Below, piece by piece: positions 51,084-59,306 of a DNA stretch of 64,000 nucleotides. The translations under genes were made by a program, and so were the position numbers. How positions within the stretch are numbered: position 1 is the stretch's first letter; each line of letters begins with the position of its first letter. A model generated the notes under the pieces. That model worked only from the letters and a program-made list of their open reading frames with translations, ran no database searches and was not told the origin of the DNA. This DNA is from BOG-994 sp049514215 (GTDB lineage: Bacteria; Pseudomonadota; Gammaproteobacteria; Burkholderiales; Burkholderiaceae_D), in the NCBI GenBank assembly GCA_049514215.1, contig JBEKVI010000004.1, forward strand, positions 58,023-122,022, in the 5' to 3' direction.

Positions 51084-52574
51084 TTACGACGCTGCGACGA
51101 GCCCAGCGGGCACGACGGGCACGACGGCCACGACGGGAATCGCGACGGACTTTCCACTGACCATCGTCTTGTAGGTATTCCAAGCCATGATGAACATCCC
51201 CGACAGATACATCACGCCGCCCAAGAGCCGGACGAAATAGAACGGCTTCGTCGATTTCACGACCTCGGCGAACGTATAGATCAAAGTGCCTTCCTCACTG
51301 ACTGCACGCCACATGAGTCCCTCCATGACGCCGGCCATCCACATTGCCGCGATATAGAGGACCACCCCAATGGTCGCAACCCAGAAGTGCAGATTGATGG
51401 CCGATTTGCTGTACATCGCGGTCTTGCCGACCATGCGCGGCACGAGGTAGTAGAGTGAGCCGATCGTGATCAACCCGACCCAGCCCAGAGCGCCCGAGTG
51501 CACGTGCGCGATGCCCCAATCGGTGTAGTGCGACAGGGCGTTGACGGTCTTAATCGACATCATCGGTCCCTCGAATGTCGACATGCCGTAGAACGAGAGT
51601 GACACGATGAGGAACTTCAGGATCGGATCCTCGCGCAGTTTGTACCAGGACCCCGAGAGCGTCATCATGCCGTTGATCATCCCGCCCCAGGAGGGCGCAA
51701 GCAGAATCAGGGAGAAGATCATTCCCAGCGATTGCGTCCAGTCCGGCAGCGCGGTGTACTGGAGGTGATGGGGGCCGGCCCACATGTAGGTGAAGATGAG
51801 GGCCCAGAAGTGAACCACCGACAGCCGGTACGAGTAGATGGGGCGGCCCGCCTCCTTGGGAATGAAGTAGTACATGATCCCCAGAAAGCCCGCGGTCAAA
51901 AAGAAGCCCACCGCGTTATGTCCATACCACCACTCGACCATCGCATCCTGCACGCCCGCATAGGCCGAGTAGGACTTCATGGGCCAGAAGGTCACCGGGA
52001 CTTCAGCGTTGTTGACGACGTGAAGGAGCGCAATGACGATGATGAAGGCCCCGAAGAACCAGTTCGCCACATAAATATGTTGGACGCGGCGGCGCGCGAT
52101 CGTGCCGAAAAAGACCACGGCGTAGGCGACCCAGACGACGGTGATGAGCAGATCGATCGGCCACTCGAGTTCGGCGTATTCCTTGCCGCTCGTAAAACCC
52201 AAAGGCAAGGTGATCGCGGCCAGGACAATGACGAGCTGCCAGCCCCAGAAGACAAAATCGGCGAGCCAGCCAAAGGCCAGGCGTACGTGGCAGGTGCGCT
52301 GGACGACATAGAGACTGGTGGCCATGAGGGCACAACCACCGAAGGCGAAAATCACCGCATTCGTGTGCAGGGGCCGAAGCCGCCCGTAGGAGAGCCAGGG
52401 AATACCGGCCAGCATGTCGGGCCACACCAGTTCGGAGGCGATGATGACGCCAACGAGCATGCCAACGATGCCCCACACGATAGTCATAACCGTGAAGTAC
52501 TTCACAACGTCGTCCTTGTAGGTTTCGCCTACCGGGACGCTCGCCGATGGATTCAATGCAGTAGATGTCGCCAT
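51084..52574 (-). CDS. ccoN: cbb3 oxidase catalytic subunit I
   Basis: A 496-residue heme-copper oxidase core with twelve predicted helices. Histidine ligands are in RPLHTNAVIFAFGG (low-spin heme), GHNAVGFFLTAG (CuB, with Y in the same helix region) and GAPHH-like GPHHLQYT and HVHSGALGW (CuB and hemes b). This is the terminal oxidase used at low oxygen. ATG at 52574 follows GAGGAAAAGC; the longer in-frame stretch to 52775 lacks a leader and contains no family sequence. An FNR-like site lies 94 bp upstream. Confidence 0.97.
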   Translation of the reverse strand: MATSTALNPSASVPVGETYKDDVVKYFTVMTIVWGIVGMLVGVIIASELVWPDMLAGIPWLSYGRLRPLHTNAVIFAFGGCALMATSLYVVQRTCHVRLAFGWLADFVFWGWQLVIVLAAITLPLGFTSGKEYAELEWPIDLLITVVWVAYAVVFFGTIARRRVQHIYVANWFFGAFIIVIALLHVVNNAEVPVTFWPMKSYSAYAGVQDAMVEWWYGHNAVGFFLTAGFLGIMYYFIPKEAGRPIYSYRLSVVHFWALIFTYMWAGPHHLQYTALPDWTQSLGMIFSLILLAPSWGGMINGMMTLSGSWYKLREDPILKFLIVSLSFYGMSTFEGPMMSIKTVNALSHYTDWGIAHVHSGALGWVGLITIGSLYYLVPRMVGKTAMYSKSAINLHFWVATIGVVLYIAAMWMAGVMEGLMWRAVSEEGTLIYTFAEVVKSTKPFYFVRLLGGVMYLSGMFIMAWNTYKTMVSGKSVAIPVVAVVPVVPAGLVAAS

Positions 52575-52661
52575 GCTTTTCCTCACTCGGATTCTTAAGG
52601 GCGCGCCGCACGGAGTTCCAGCGCACACCCGGAATCTTAGGAAGAACGGCGTTGCGACCTC

Positions 52662-52675
52662 TTGATCCCCGTCAA
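52662..52675 (-). promoter_or_regulatory. FNR/Anr-like site of the ccoNOQP operon
   Basis: TTGATCCCCGTCAA, one mismatch. The class II start would be near 52627, 53 bases before ccoN. The site includes the ccoS stop codon. Confidence 0.7.
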
Positions 52676-52830
52676 ATGGAGGTTGAATCCGATGGCGCAT
52701 CGTCCAAAATACGACGCCCTTCCGCTTCCAGATCCTGAAACTGGTCGTGATCGACCGACCACCACAAAACGGCACCGATGATGAGGGCCAGGCCCACAGA
52801 CAGAGGGATCAAGAGATAGAGGATTTCCAC
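52672..52830 (-). CDS. ccoS: cbb3 oxidase maturation protein
   Basis: A 52-residue protein: VEILYLLIPLSVGLALIIGA, one helix (about 3-22), followed by VLWWSVDHDQFQDLEAEGRRIL, the F-D-D-L-E-x-x-G/A signature of CcoS (here FQDLEAEG). CcoS is required for insertion of heme b and CuB into CcoN. It starts at GTG one base after the ccoI stop. Its stop codon lies inside the FNR-type site that should drive ccoN. Confidence 0.93.
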   Translation of the reverse strand: MEILYLLIPLSVGLALIIGAVLWWSVDHDQFQDLEAEGRRILDDAPSDSTSI

Positions 52831-52831
52831 G

Positions 52832-55177
52832 TCAGCTCACTTTGGAATGGGACCAATGAGGTAGTAGTCGCAAGGCGTTGGCTACGACGACCAGGGAACT
52901 TGCGGCCATCCCGACCCCCGCCCACAGGGGGGTTACAAATCCGGCGGCGGCCACCGGAATCGCGACGACGTTGTAGACCAGTGCCCATCCCAGGTTTTCG
53001 CGGATGATCCAGCGGGTTTTCGACGCAATGGCCATCGCGGCCTTCAAGTCGGCAAAGTGACTGCTTAAGACGACGAAGTCCGCACGCGTCTGGGCGAGCG
53101 TCGTGGCGGTTGCAAACGCGGCCGACACGTCCGCCTGGGCGATGACGGGAGCGTCATTCAGTCCGTCTCCGACCATGAGGACGGTATGGCCTGCGGACTG
53201 CATCCGACGTACCACCTCGAGCTTTTCCTGAGGCTTTAATTCCCCCCTGAAGTGATCGGCCCTCAGTGCCATTCCCGCGAGTTCAACCACGGCTTGGCGA
53301 TCGCCCGAGAGGATGTCCACTTCCCGCCCGTGGGCCCGCAGTGCGTCGACGAACTCGTGGGCATCGGCGCGCAGCGGATCTTGCAGATGAAAGCAGGCCA
53401 GGGGGCCCGCCGTATCGGCGAGAAACGCGACGCTCGTGGCGGCATCGGCTTCGCAATGGACCGCTTCAAGGGCAAGGCCTTCCATCGCAAACGAAGCCGT
53501 GCCGATCCTAAGCCTTCGCCCCTCGAGTTCTCCCTGGGCTCCCGCACCCGCGATCGAGACCGCATTCTGCGGAACCGCAACCGGAGTTCGGCAGGACTCG
53601 CGAATAGCCCGTGCGATGGGGTGATTGCTGACTTGCTCGAGGGATGCTGCAAGACGCAGCGCCTCGTCTTCGGCCACGTCGTTTCGCAGAATCTGGATTT
53701 TCGAGAGCCGCATCTTTCCTTCCGTGAGCGTGCCTGTCTTGTCCAGGACGACGCGATCGCTGCGGGCTAGGGTCTCGATGGCCCCCACGCGCGCGACGAG
53801 GACGCCTCGCGCCGCCATCGCCGCCTGGCTTGCCGCGATGCTCACGGGCGCGGCCATCGACAAGGCACACGGACAAGTCACGATCAGCACCGCGATCATC
53901 ACCTGCAGCGCCGCACTGCTATCGATCCTCCACCAGTAAAGACCCGCGCCGAGCGTGACGGCCAGAACGATCAGTAAAAACACCGGAACACAGCGCTCGG
54001 CCAGGCCGAGGCTTTGGGGACGCGAGCGGCTCGCAGCGCTCGCCAGCCGCTGGATTCCGGCTAAGGCGGTATCCGAACCCACGCGTTCGACGCGTAAGGT
54101 CATGACGGAGTCGACCGCCACGGAACCGGCCATGACCGCCTCGCCGATCCGTTTTTGTATCGGGTAGCTTTCGCCGGTCAGGAGGGATTCGGAGCACAGC
54201 CCTTCGCCGTTTTCAAGACGACCATCGGCCCCGACCATCTCGCCCGGACGCACCAGGATGCAGTCGCCGGCAACGAGGTCTTCTGTTCGCACCTCGGTCG
54301 CCGCCCCGCTTTCGGCAAGCTTCGTTGCACGCGGCAGGGAATGCTCGGTCAGATTGCGAAGATAGGCCCCTGCCCTGGCCAGTCCGCGCCGCTGCATCCA
54401 GCGCGACGTCGTCAAGAGGGCGATGAACATCGCAATCGAGTCGAAGTACACGGTCCCGTGGCCTTGAATGATCGCGCTTGTGCTGCCACCGAAGGCAACG
54501 CCAATGGCCAGCGTGACGGGCACATCCATGCCGATTTGCCAAAAGCGCAGATCACGTAGCGCTCCACGGTAGATCGGCCATGCGCAATAGGTCACGACCG
54601 GCAAGACCAGCAGAATCTGCGCGATCCGCAGGAGCTGGCCCACGTCGGGCGCAATTTCGCCGGGGTCGGCGTAATAGAAAGGCGCCGAGACCATCATCAC
54701 TTGCATCATGAAGAGCCAGCCGAGCAGCATCCGTTTGAACGGGGCGCGCTGCCCGTCGGCACGCAGGCGCGCTGCATCGCGAATCAGTGCAGTAGGGTAT
54801 CCGAGGCGCTCTATGACACCCTGAATGGTGCCAAGGCTGGCTTGGGTGTCGTCCCAGCTCACCTCGATCTGCTCGGAGACGGGATCGACCCTCGCCGCCG
54901 CCACCCCGATGGTCCTCTCCAGGGTGCTTTCAATGGCCTTCACACAATTGGCGCAGGAAATTCTGTCCACGGCCAGCCGCTCATGGCGGTTCGCAATCAC
55001 CGCTTCCCTGGGGATTCGGGCCGACACCACCATCGCCAATGCGGCGCAGCCGTGGCAACACATGGGCTGGGAGACGCCCTTCAGTCGGACCGCGATTTCC
55101 CGCCCCACGGGGATCGGCTCGCCGCAGTAACTGCAGGACGCCGCATGCTCGGCATGGGCAGAAAGGGTGGCTGGCAC
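52832..55177 (-). CDS. ccoI: Copper-translocating P1B-ATPase for oxidase assembly
   Basis: A 781-residue CcoI/FixI-type pump. The N-terminus has a cysteine-rich ATPase-associated segment (CSYCGEPIP and MCCHGC), then a heavy-metal domain (DRISCANC), eight helices with the CPC motif (VTCPCALS), phosphorylation site DKTGT, and GDGLNDAP hinge. Such pumps export copper slowly to supply the CuB site of cbb3. It starts at GTG 55177 with only a weak TAGG leader. Two perfect FNR boxes lie 156 and 238 bp upstream. ccoI-ccoS form one unit. Confidence 0.94.
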   Translation of the reverse strand: MPATLSAHAEHAASCSYCGEPIPVGREIAVRLKGVSQPMCCHGCAALAMVVSARIPREAVIANRHERLAVDRISCANCVKAIESTLERTIGVAAARVDPVSEQIEVSWDDTQASLGTIQGVIERLGYPTALIRDAARLRADGQRAPFKRMLLGWLFMMQVMMVSAPFYYADPGEIAPDVGQLLRIAQILLVLPVVTYCAWPIYRGALRDLRFWQIGMDVPVTLAIGVAFGGSTSAIIQGHGTVYFDSIAMFIALLTTSRWMQRRGLARAGAYLRNLTEHSLPRATKLAESGAATEVRTEDLVAGDCILVRPGEMVGADGRLENGEGLCSESLLTGESYPIQKRIGEAVMAGSVAVDSVMTLRVERVGSDTALAGIQRLASAASRSRPQSLGLAERCVPVFLLIVLAVTLGAGLYWWRIDSSAALQVMIAVLIVTCPCALSMAAPVSIAASQAAMAARGVLVARVGAIETLARSDRVVLDKTGTLTEGKMRLSKIQILRNDVAEDEALRLAASLEQVSNHPIARAIRESCRTPVAVPQNAVSIAGAGAQGELEGRRLRIGTASFAMEGLALEAVHCEADAATSVAFLADTAGPLACFHLQDPLRADAHEFVDALRAHGREVDILSGDRQAVVELAGMALRADHFRGELKPQEKLEVVRRMQSAGHTVLMVGDGLNDAPVIAQADVSAAFATATTLAQTRADFVVLSSHFADLKAAMAIASKTRWIIRENLGWALVYNVVAIPVAAAGFVTPLWAGVGMAASSLVVVANALRLLPHWSHSKVS

Positions 55178-55326
55178 TGCGCTACCTAGGAAGGCCTATG
55201 AAATGAGAAATCGGTGTGATCGGAACGGGCATAGCGGGGCACCCCGCTCGTCGGTCACGCATAGCGATTCCAGCTGCAGACCGAGCCGGTCTGACCCAAG
55301 CCTACAAAAGGACGGCCCAGAGCAGC

Positions 55327-55340
55327 TTGATCTCGATCAA
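55327..55340 (-). promoter_or_regulatory. Perfect FNR/Anr box, ccoI-proximal
   Basis: TTGATCTCGATCAA, exact. The class II start would be near 55292, about 115 bases before the ccoI GTG. Confidence 0.75.
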
Positions 55341-55408
55341 GGATGCCCAGAACGCCACACGTTCCGAAGACCCACACCCACCCCTACCGCATGAGGTCGA
55401 GTTCGGTA

Positions 55409-55422
55409 TTGATCGGGATCAA
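55409..55422 (-). promoter_or_regulatory. Perfect FNR/Anr box, ccoI-distal
   Basis: TTGATCGGGATCAA, exact, 82 bp from the proximal box. It may help activation, serve a second start near 55374, or repress. Confidence 0.7.
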
Positions 55423-55527
55423 TCCCGGGATTAGGTGGAAGGAGACACCGCTCCTTTGGAGGGAGGGCTGGGTGGGCTGCGTCCTCTTTGCGCAGGTGGC
55501 TGGCTGCAGGTGCGACCGCCGCGAGAC

Positions 55528-56871
55528 CTAGCGGAAATGCTCCGGCAAGATCTCAAGGCGGCGCATCTTGTCGTAGAGCGTGTTTCGAGGCACGTTCAAG
55601 ATCTCGCAGGCCGCACTGATGCGTCCGGCGCATTGCGCAAGCGTATCTTCGATGAGACGCCGCTCGAAAGTTGCAATCTGCTCGTCGAGGGAGCGGGGTG
55701 CATTGTGCGTCAAGGGGCTGTCGTCCGGGCCAAAATGCAGAAGGCCCAGCACGAACTGCTCGGCGACGTTGCGCAATTCCCTGACGTTGCCAGGCCAAGG
55801 ACGGCGGACGAGTTGGCGCATCTGCGTCTCTGACAGATTGGGTACGTCGCGTCCGTAGCGCGACGCGGCTTCCGTCACAAAAGTGCTAAACAGAAGGGGG
55901 ATGTCTTCCTGACGTTCCCGCAACGGCGGAATCTGCAAAAGAGCCACGCCCAGGCGATAGTAGAGGTCGGCGCGGAACTCGCCGCGTTCGGCGAGCGACA
56001 ACAGGTCGCATTTGGTCGCAGCGATGATGCGGCAATTCATGGGGTGCATGTCGTTTGAACCCAGGCGCTCGAATTGGCGTTCCTGCAGGGCACGCAATAG
56101 CTTGGCCTGCAGCGCCAGAGGCATGCCCTCGATCTCGTCCAGAAAGAGGGTGCCGCGGCCAGCAAACTCGATTTTGCCCACGCGGCGTTTGGTCGCACCC
56201 GTGAACGAGCCGGGCTCATGTCCGAAGACCTCGCTCTCAAAAAGCGCCTCCGGAATGCCCGCGCAGTTGATGGCAGCGAAATTGTGTTCGCGCCGGCTGC
56301 TGCATTCGTGCAGACAGCGGGCGACGAGTTCCTTGCCGGTGCCGGTTTCGCCGATGAGGAGCGCATTGGCGTCGGTCTCGCCGACGTTTTCGATGGTATT
56401 GCGCAGATGCTGCATGCGTTGCGCACTTCCCAACAGTTTGGCCTCGAGGTTATCGCGTCCCGCAAGGCGACGGCGCAAGGCCTCGAGTTCGAAGGTAAGC
56501 TCCCTTTTCTCCAATGCACGCTGCGCGACATCGGTGATGTTGTCCGACGAGAAGGGCTTCTCGAGGAAGTCGTAGGCGCCGCTTCGCATGGCCTCGACCG
56601 CCATCGAGATATCGCCGTGGCCCGTGATGAGAACCACGGGCAAGGAGGCGTCGACCGCGATCGCCCGCCGCAGCAACTCCAGCCCATCGATTCCCGGAAG
56701 CCGCACGTCGGTCATGAGAATGCCGGCATATCCCGGACGCAGGGTCCTTAGCGCCTGCTCGGCCGACTCGCACTCCTCGACTTCGACTCCCGATAAGCGC
56801 AGGGCCTGGCTGATCCCGATCCGGACTGCGGCATCGTCCTCCACGAAGAGAATGCGTCGGCATTCACGCAT
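55528..56871 (-). CDS. Sigma-54-dependent response regulator, DctD-like
   Basis: A 447-residue NtrC-family activator: receiver (Asp12-Asp13 pocket, phosphoacceptor Asp55 in MTDVRLPG, Lys in FLEKPFS), AAA+ domain (Walker A GETGTGKE, sigma-54 contact loop GSFTGA where GAFTGA is usual, Walker B GTLFLDEIEGMP) and a Fis-type helix-turn-helix at the end (ISAACEILNVPRNTLYDKM). ATG at 56871 overlaps the kinase gene by 8 bases; an earlier TTG is less likely. DctD-type pairs usually control C4-dicarboxylate uptake, but no dct transporter is within this window. Confidence 0.9.
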   Translation of the reverse strand: MRECRRILFVEDDAAVRIGISQALRLSGVEVEECESAEQALRTLRPGYAGILMTDVRLPGIDGLELLRRAIAVDASLPVVLITGHGDISMAVEAMRSGAYDFLEKPFSSDNITDVAQRALEKRELTFELEALRRRLAGRDNLEAKLLGSAQRMQHLRNTIENVGETDANALLIGETGTGKELVARCLHECSSRREHNFAAINCAGIPEALFESEVFGHEPGSFTGATKRRVGKIEFAGRGTLFLDEIEGMPLALQAKLLRALQERQFERLGSNDMHPMNCRIIAATKCDLLSLAERGEFRADLYYRLGVALLQIPPLRERQEDIPLLFSTFVTEAASRYGRDVPNLSETQMRQLVRRPWPGNVRELRNVAEQFVLGLLHFGPDDSPLTHNAPRSLDEQIATFERRLIEDTLAQCAGRISAACEILNVPRNTLYDKMRRLEILPEHFR

Positions 56872-58807
56872 CGGCGAACTCTTCGGTGGACGCGTCGACA
56901 AAGGCGCGCAATTCGATGGCGAATTCGGCGCCCCCCGCCACGTTGCGCGCTTTCAGGCTTCCTCCGAATTCACGCACAATGGCCGCCGAGATCGTAAGCC
57001 CCAGACCCAATCCGACGCCTTGCTGCTTGGTGGTGTTAAAGGGCTCGAAAAGGCGTCGCAGTACCTGCGCGGGAATGCCGCCACCGGTATCGCGCACCAG
57101 AATCTGGATCGTCTCGCCTTCCTTGCTGACCAGGGTCGAGAGGACGCGATCGGAACACGAGGCCATCGCGTCGCACGCATTGCTGTAGAGGTTCACAAAC
57201 ACCTGCTCGAGCCGGTTGGCATCACACCGGGCAATGGCCTCTAGATCGACTTGGGTGACGACCTTCACCCCTTCTGCGCGCAGGCGCGGCTCGAACAAAG
57301 ACAGGGCGTCGGAGATCACGCACTCCACCTCGACCGGTCCCATCTCGGCCGGAGCCTTGCGCGCAAACTTCTTAAGCTGAGCCGTGATCTTTCCCATCCG
57401 GGTCACAAGCTGGGCAATCAGACGCAGGTTGCCTTGCACTTCGTCGACCTGTCCGCGCTCGAGAAACACGATCGCGTTATCGGACAAGGTGTGTAAGGCG
57501 ACCAGCGGCTGGTTCAACTCGTGGGTGACTCCGGCCGACATCTGTCCAAGCGCAGCCATCTTTCCCGCCTGGACGAGTTCCTCCATGGTGCTCTTGAGCG
57601 CCTCTTCGGCGCGCCGGCGTTCCGCGATCTCGACCCTTAAGCGCTCGTTGGCGCTCGAAAGATCAAACGTGCGTACCTCGACTTTTCTTTCGAGCTCGTC
57701 GTTGGTCTTCACGAGCGCTTCTTGGGCGCTGCGCTGTTGGGCCGTGGCACGGCGCCACTGGTCGACATACTTGGCCAAGAGCGTAATAAAAATCACCATG
57801 AACACGAGGGCGAAGGCGGCCTCCTGGGCGACCGGCTCGATCGGGGACGTCGGCGAGAGCACGGTCAGACGCCACGTGGTACCCGGCACCGTGCGGCTTT
57901 GGGCGAGATAGGTTTCCAGACCGCCAGGTGCCGTGATGTCGAGGATATGGCGAGGCGCCGTCACAATCATCGTATCGGCGTCCAGGCGTTTCGTCGCAGA
58001 AAAGCCGATTGGCCGCAAAGCACCAATCGCATCGTACTGGCGCGTCGCTGCAAGCCGTTCGCGCGTTTCCTCGCTCAGGTCTTTTAGGATGTTAAACCGC
58101 CACTGCGGCACCGACGTCAAAAACGCGACGCCGTTGGCGTCGGAGACGAGCACGGCATCGCCTCCCTGGAGCCAGGATTCATCGATCTTGTCGAGGTTGA
58201 TCTTGACGGCGGCCACGCCCAAAAGCTTTGCGCCATCGTAGATCCCGTAGGAGGCGTAGTAGCCGGGTTCGGCGTTGGCCGCACCGATGGCGTAGAAGCG
58301 CCCGTGCAGGCCTTTCAGACCGTCCTTGAAATAAGGCCGGTACGAGAAATTCATGCCCACGAAGGAATTGGACTGGTTCCAGTTCGATGACGAGATCGTC
58401 AGGCCCTGGGTATCCATGACATAGATCGCCGTGGCCCCCGCGTTCAAGCTGGCCTGCTGCAGGTAATTCTGTACGGTCTGAAGCTTCTGCGCCCGGTCGG
58501 GCTCCTTCATGAGATCGATCACATCCCGGTTGAGGCTGATGACCGAAGGCAGGTAGTCGTAGCGCAGAAGCACGTCGCGAAGCGCGTTGACGTAGACATC
58601 GAGTTTGTGGGACTGCACCTCGCGCAGACCCTTCAGGCCTGTGTCCCGGCCCCACGAATAGCCGATCACGGCCGCAAGACAGAGGGCACCTGAAAAAAGT
58701 CCGAAACGTCTGAAGTGCGCACGCGGTCCGCGCGCGGACCAAAGCTCAATCGGCCAGCAGAGGATTCGTTGCAAGCTCGCCCTCCAGTCGCGCCACTCGC
58801 AATGCAC
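56864..58807 (-). CDS. Sensor histidine kinase, DctB-like
   Basis: A 647-residue membrane kinase. TM1 (about 35-53), a periplasmic double-PAS (dCache-type) sensor (about 54-320, with SYRPYFKDGLKGLHGRFYAIG and GYYASYGIYDGAKLLGVAAVKI, the DctB ligand-pocket motifs) and TM2 (about 325-345) lead into a coiled coil, HisKA (GVTHELNQPL) and HATPase (NLYSNACDAM, DTGGGIP, GLGLGLT). R-Y/Y-x-Y in the pocket suggests a C4-dicarboxylate-like ligand. The start is GTG 58807 with no strong leader, so the exact N-terminus is uncertain. Confidence 0.9.
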   Translation of the reverse strand: MHCEWRDWRASLQRILCWPIELWSARGPRAHFRRFGLFSGALCLAAVIGYSWGRDTGLKGLREVQSHKLDVYVNALRDVLLRYDYLPSVISLNRDVIDLMKEPDRAQKLQTVQNYLQQASLNAGATAIYVMDTQGLTISSSNWNQSNSFVGMNFSYRPYFKDGLKGLHGRFYAIGAANAEPGYYASYGIYDGAKLLGVAAVKINLDKIDESWLQGGDAVLVSDANGVAFLTSVPQWRFNILKDLSEETRERLAATRQYDAIGALRPIGFSATKRLDADTMIVTAPRHILDITAPGGLETYLAQSRTVPGTTWRLTVLSPTSPIEPVAQEAAFALVFMVIFITLLAKYVDQWRRATAQQRSAQEALVKTNDELERKVEVRTFDLSSANERLRVEIAERRRAEEALKSTMEELVQAGKMAALGQMSAGVTHELNQPLVALHTLSDNAIVFLERGQVDEVQGNLRLIAQLVTRMGKITAQLKKFARKAPAEMGPVEVECVISDALSLFEPRLRAEGVKVVTQVDLEAIARCDANRLEQVFVNLYSNACDAMASCSDRVLSTLVSKEGETIQILVRDTGGGIPAQVLRRLFEPFNTTKQQGVGLGLGLTISAAIVREFGGSLKARNVAGGAEFAIELRAFVDASTEEFADA

Positions 58808-59152
58808 AGCGCATTCTTCCAGCGTGTCGCGCCTGGGGCAAGCGGATTTTTCGAATCACCGTCCCATCGACCTAAGTCGTAGTCGAGCCGACCCGCGGGC
58901 CCACGCCTTTTCTTGCATCGCACACAACCGGATTTTCGTGCAGTGCCTCGAATACCGTTCGAATTTCCGCACATTCAAGCGTGCCATGCAGTCGGTGGCG
59001 CATTCAAAACACGCGTGTTTTCCGCAGCTTAGGACTGCGTGGCAGTCGAGTCGCGATTGGCATGCTCTTTGCCATCGGGGTTGCTCGGCTTTGCATCGAT
59101 CCCATCGTCGTCATCCCAATGGAGGGAAGGCTCATCCCAGAAAATAAATTAC

Positions 59153-59170
59153 TTGCGCATCGCAATAAAT
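59153..59170. promoter_or_regulatory. Operator-like repeat, copy 1
   Basis: TTGCGCATCGCAATAAAT; its first 13 bases form a perfect palindrome (TTGCG-CAT-CGCAA). It lies in an AT-rich promoter-like tract upstream of the lipoprotein tannase gene. Confidence 0.6.
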
Positions 59171-59188
59171 GACTCGTCGGCGATTTAT

Positions 59189-59206
59189 TTGCGCATTGCA
59201 ATAAAT
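59189..59206. promoter_or_regulatory. Operator-like repeat, copy 2
   Basis: TTGCGCATTGCAATAAAT, 17 of 18 bases identical to copy 1, in direct orientation 36 bp further on. Flanking ATTTAT/ATAAAT extends the dyad. It is probably a second subsite of the same regulator. Confidence 0.6.
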
Positions 59207-59306
59207 TTTCAAGGAGGTTTTTTCGGCAGCGGAATCGATGGGATCACAAGGGGGCTTTGGCCACCGGATCTGACAGGGTCGCAATCAAACTATAGAGGAG
59301 ACGAAG

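Larger units (their letters stand above)
55178..55527. other. Intergenic region upstream of ccoI with two FNR boxes
   Basis: There are 350 bases between the DctD-like gene's end and ccoI, both leftward. It contains exact FNR boxes at 55327-55340 and 55409-55422. No open frame with a leader was seen. Confidence 0.6.
58808..59306. other. Divergent region, DctB-like gene / lipoprotein tannase
   Basis: There are 499 bases. The right third (59140-59215) is strongly AT-rich and holds two copies of an 18-bp repeat. AGAGGAG precedes the rightward ATG. No open frame was credited. Confidence 0.6.

Noticed and set aside
59270..59296. CTGACA and TATAGA as the promoter of the lipoprotein tannase gene
   Set aside because: Spacing is 15 bp and the -10 element would touch the ribosome binding site, leaving no room for a leader; the AT-rich repeat region upstream is a better candidate.
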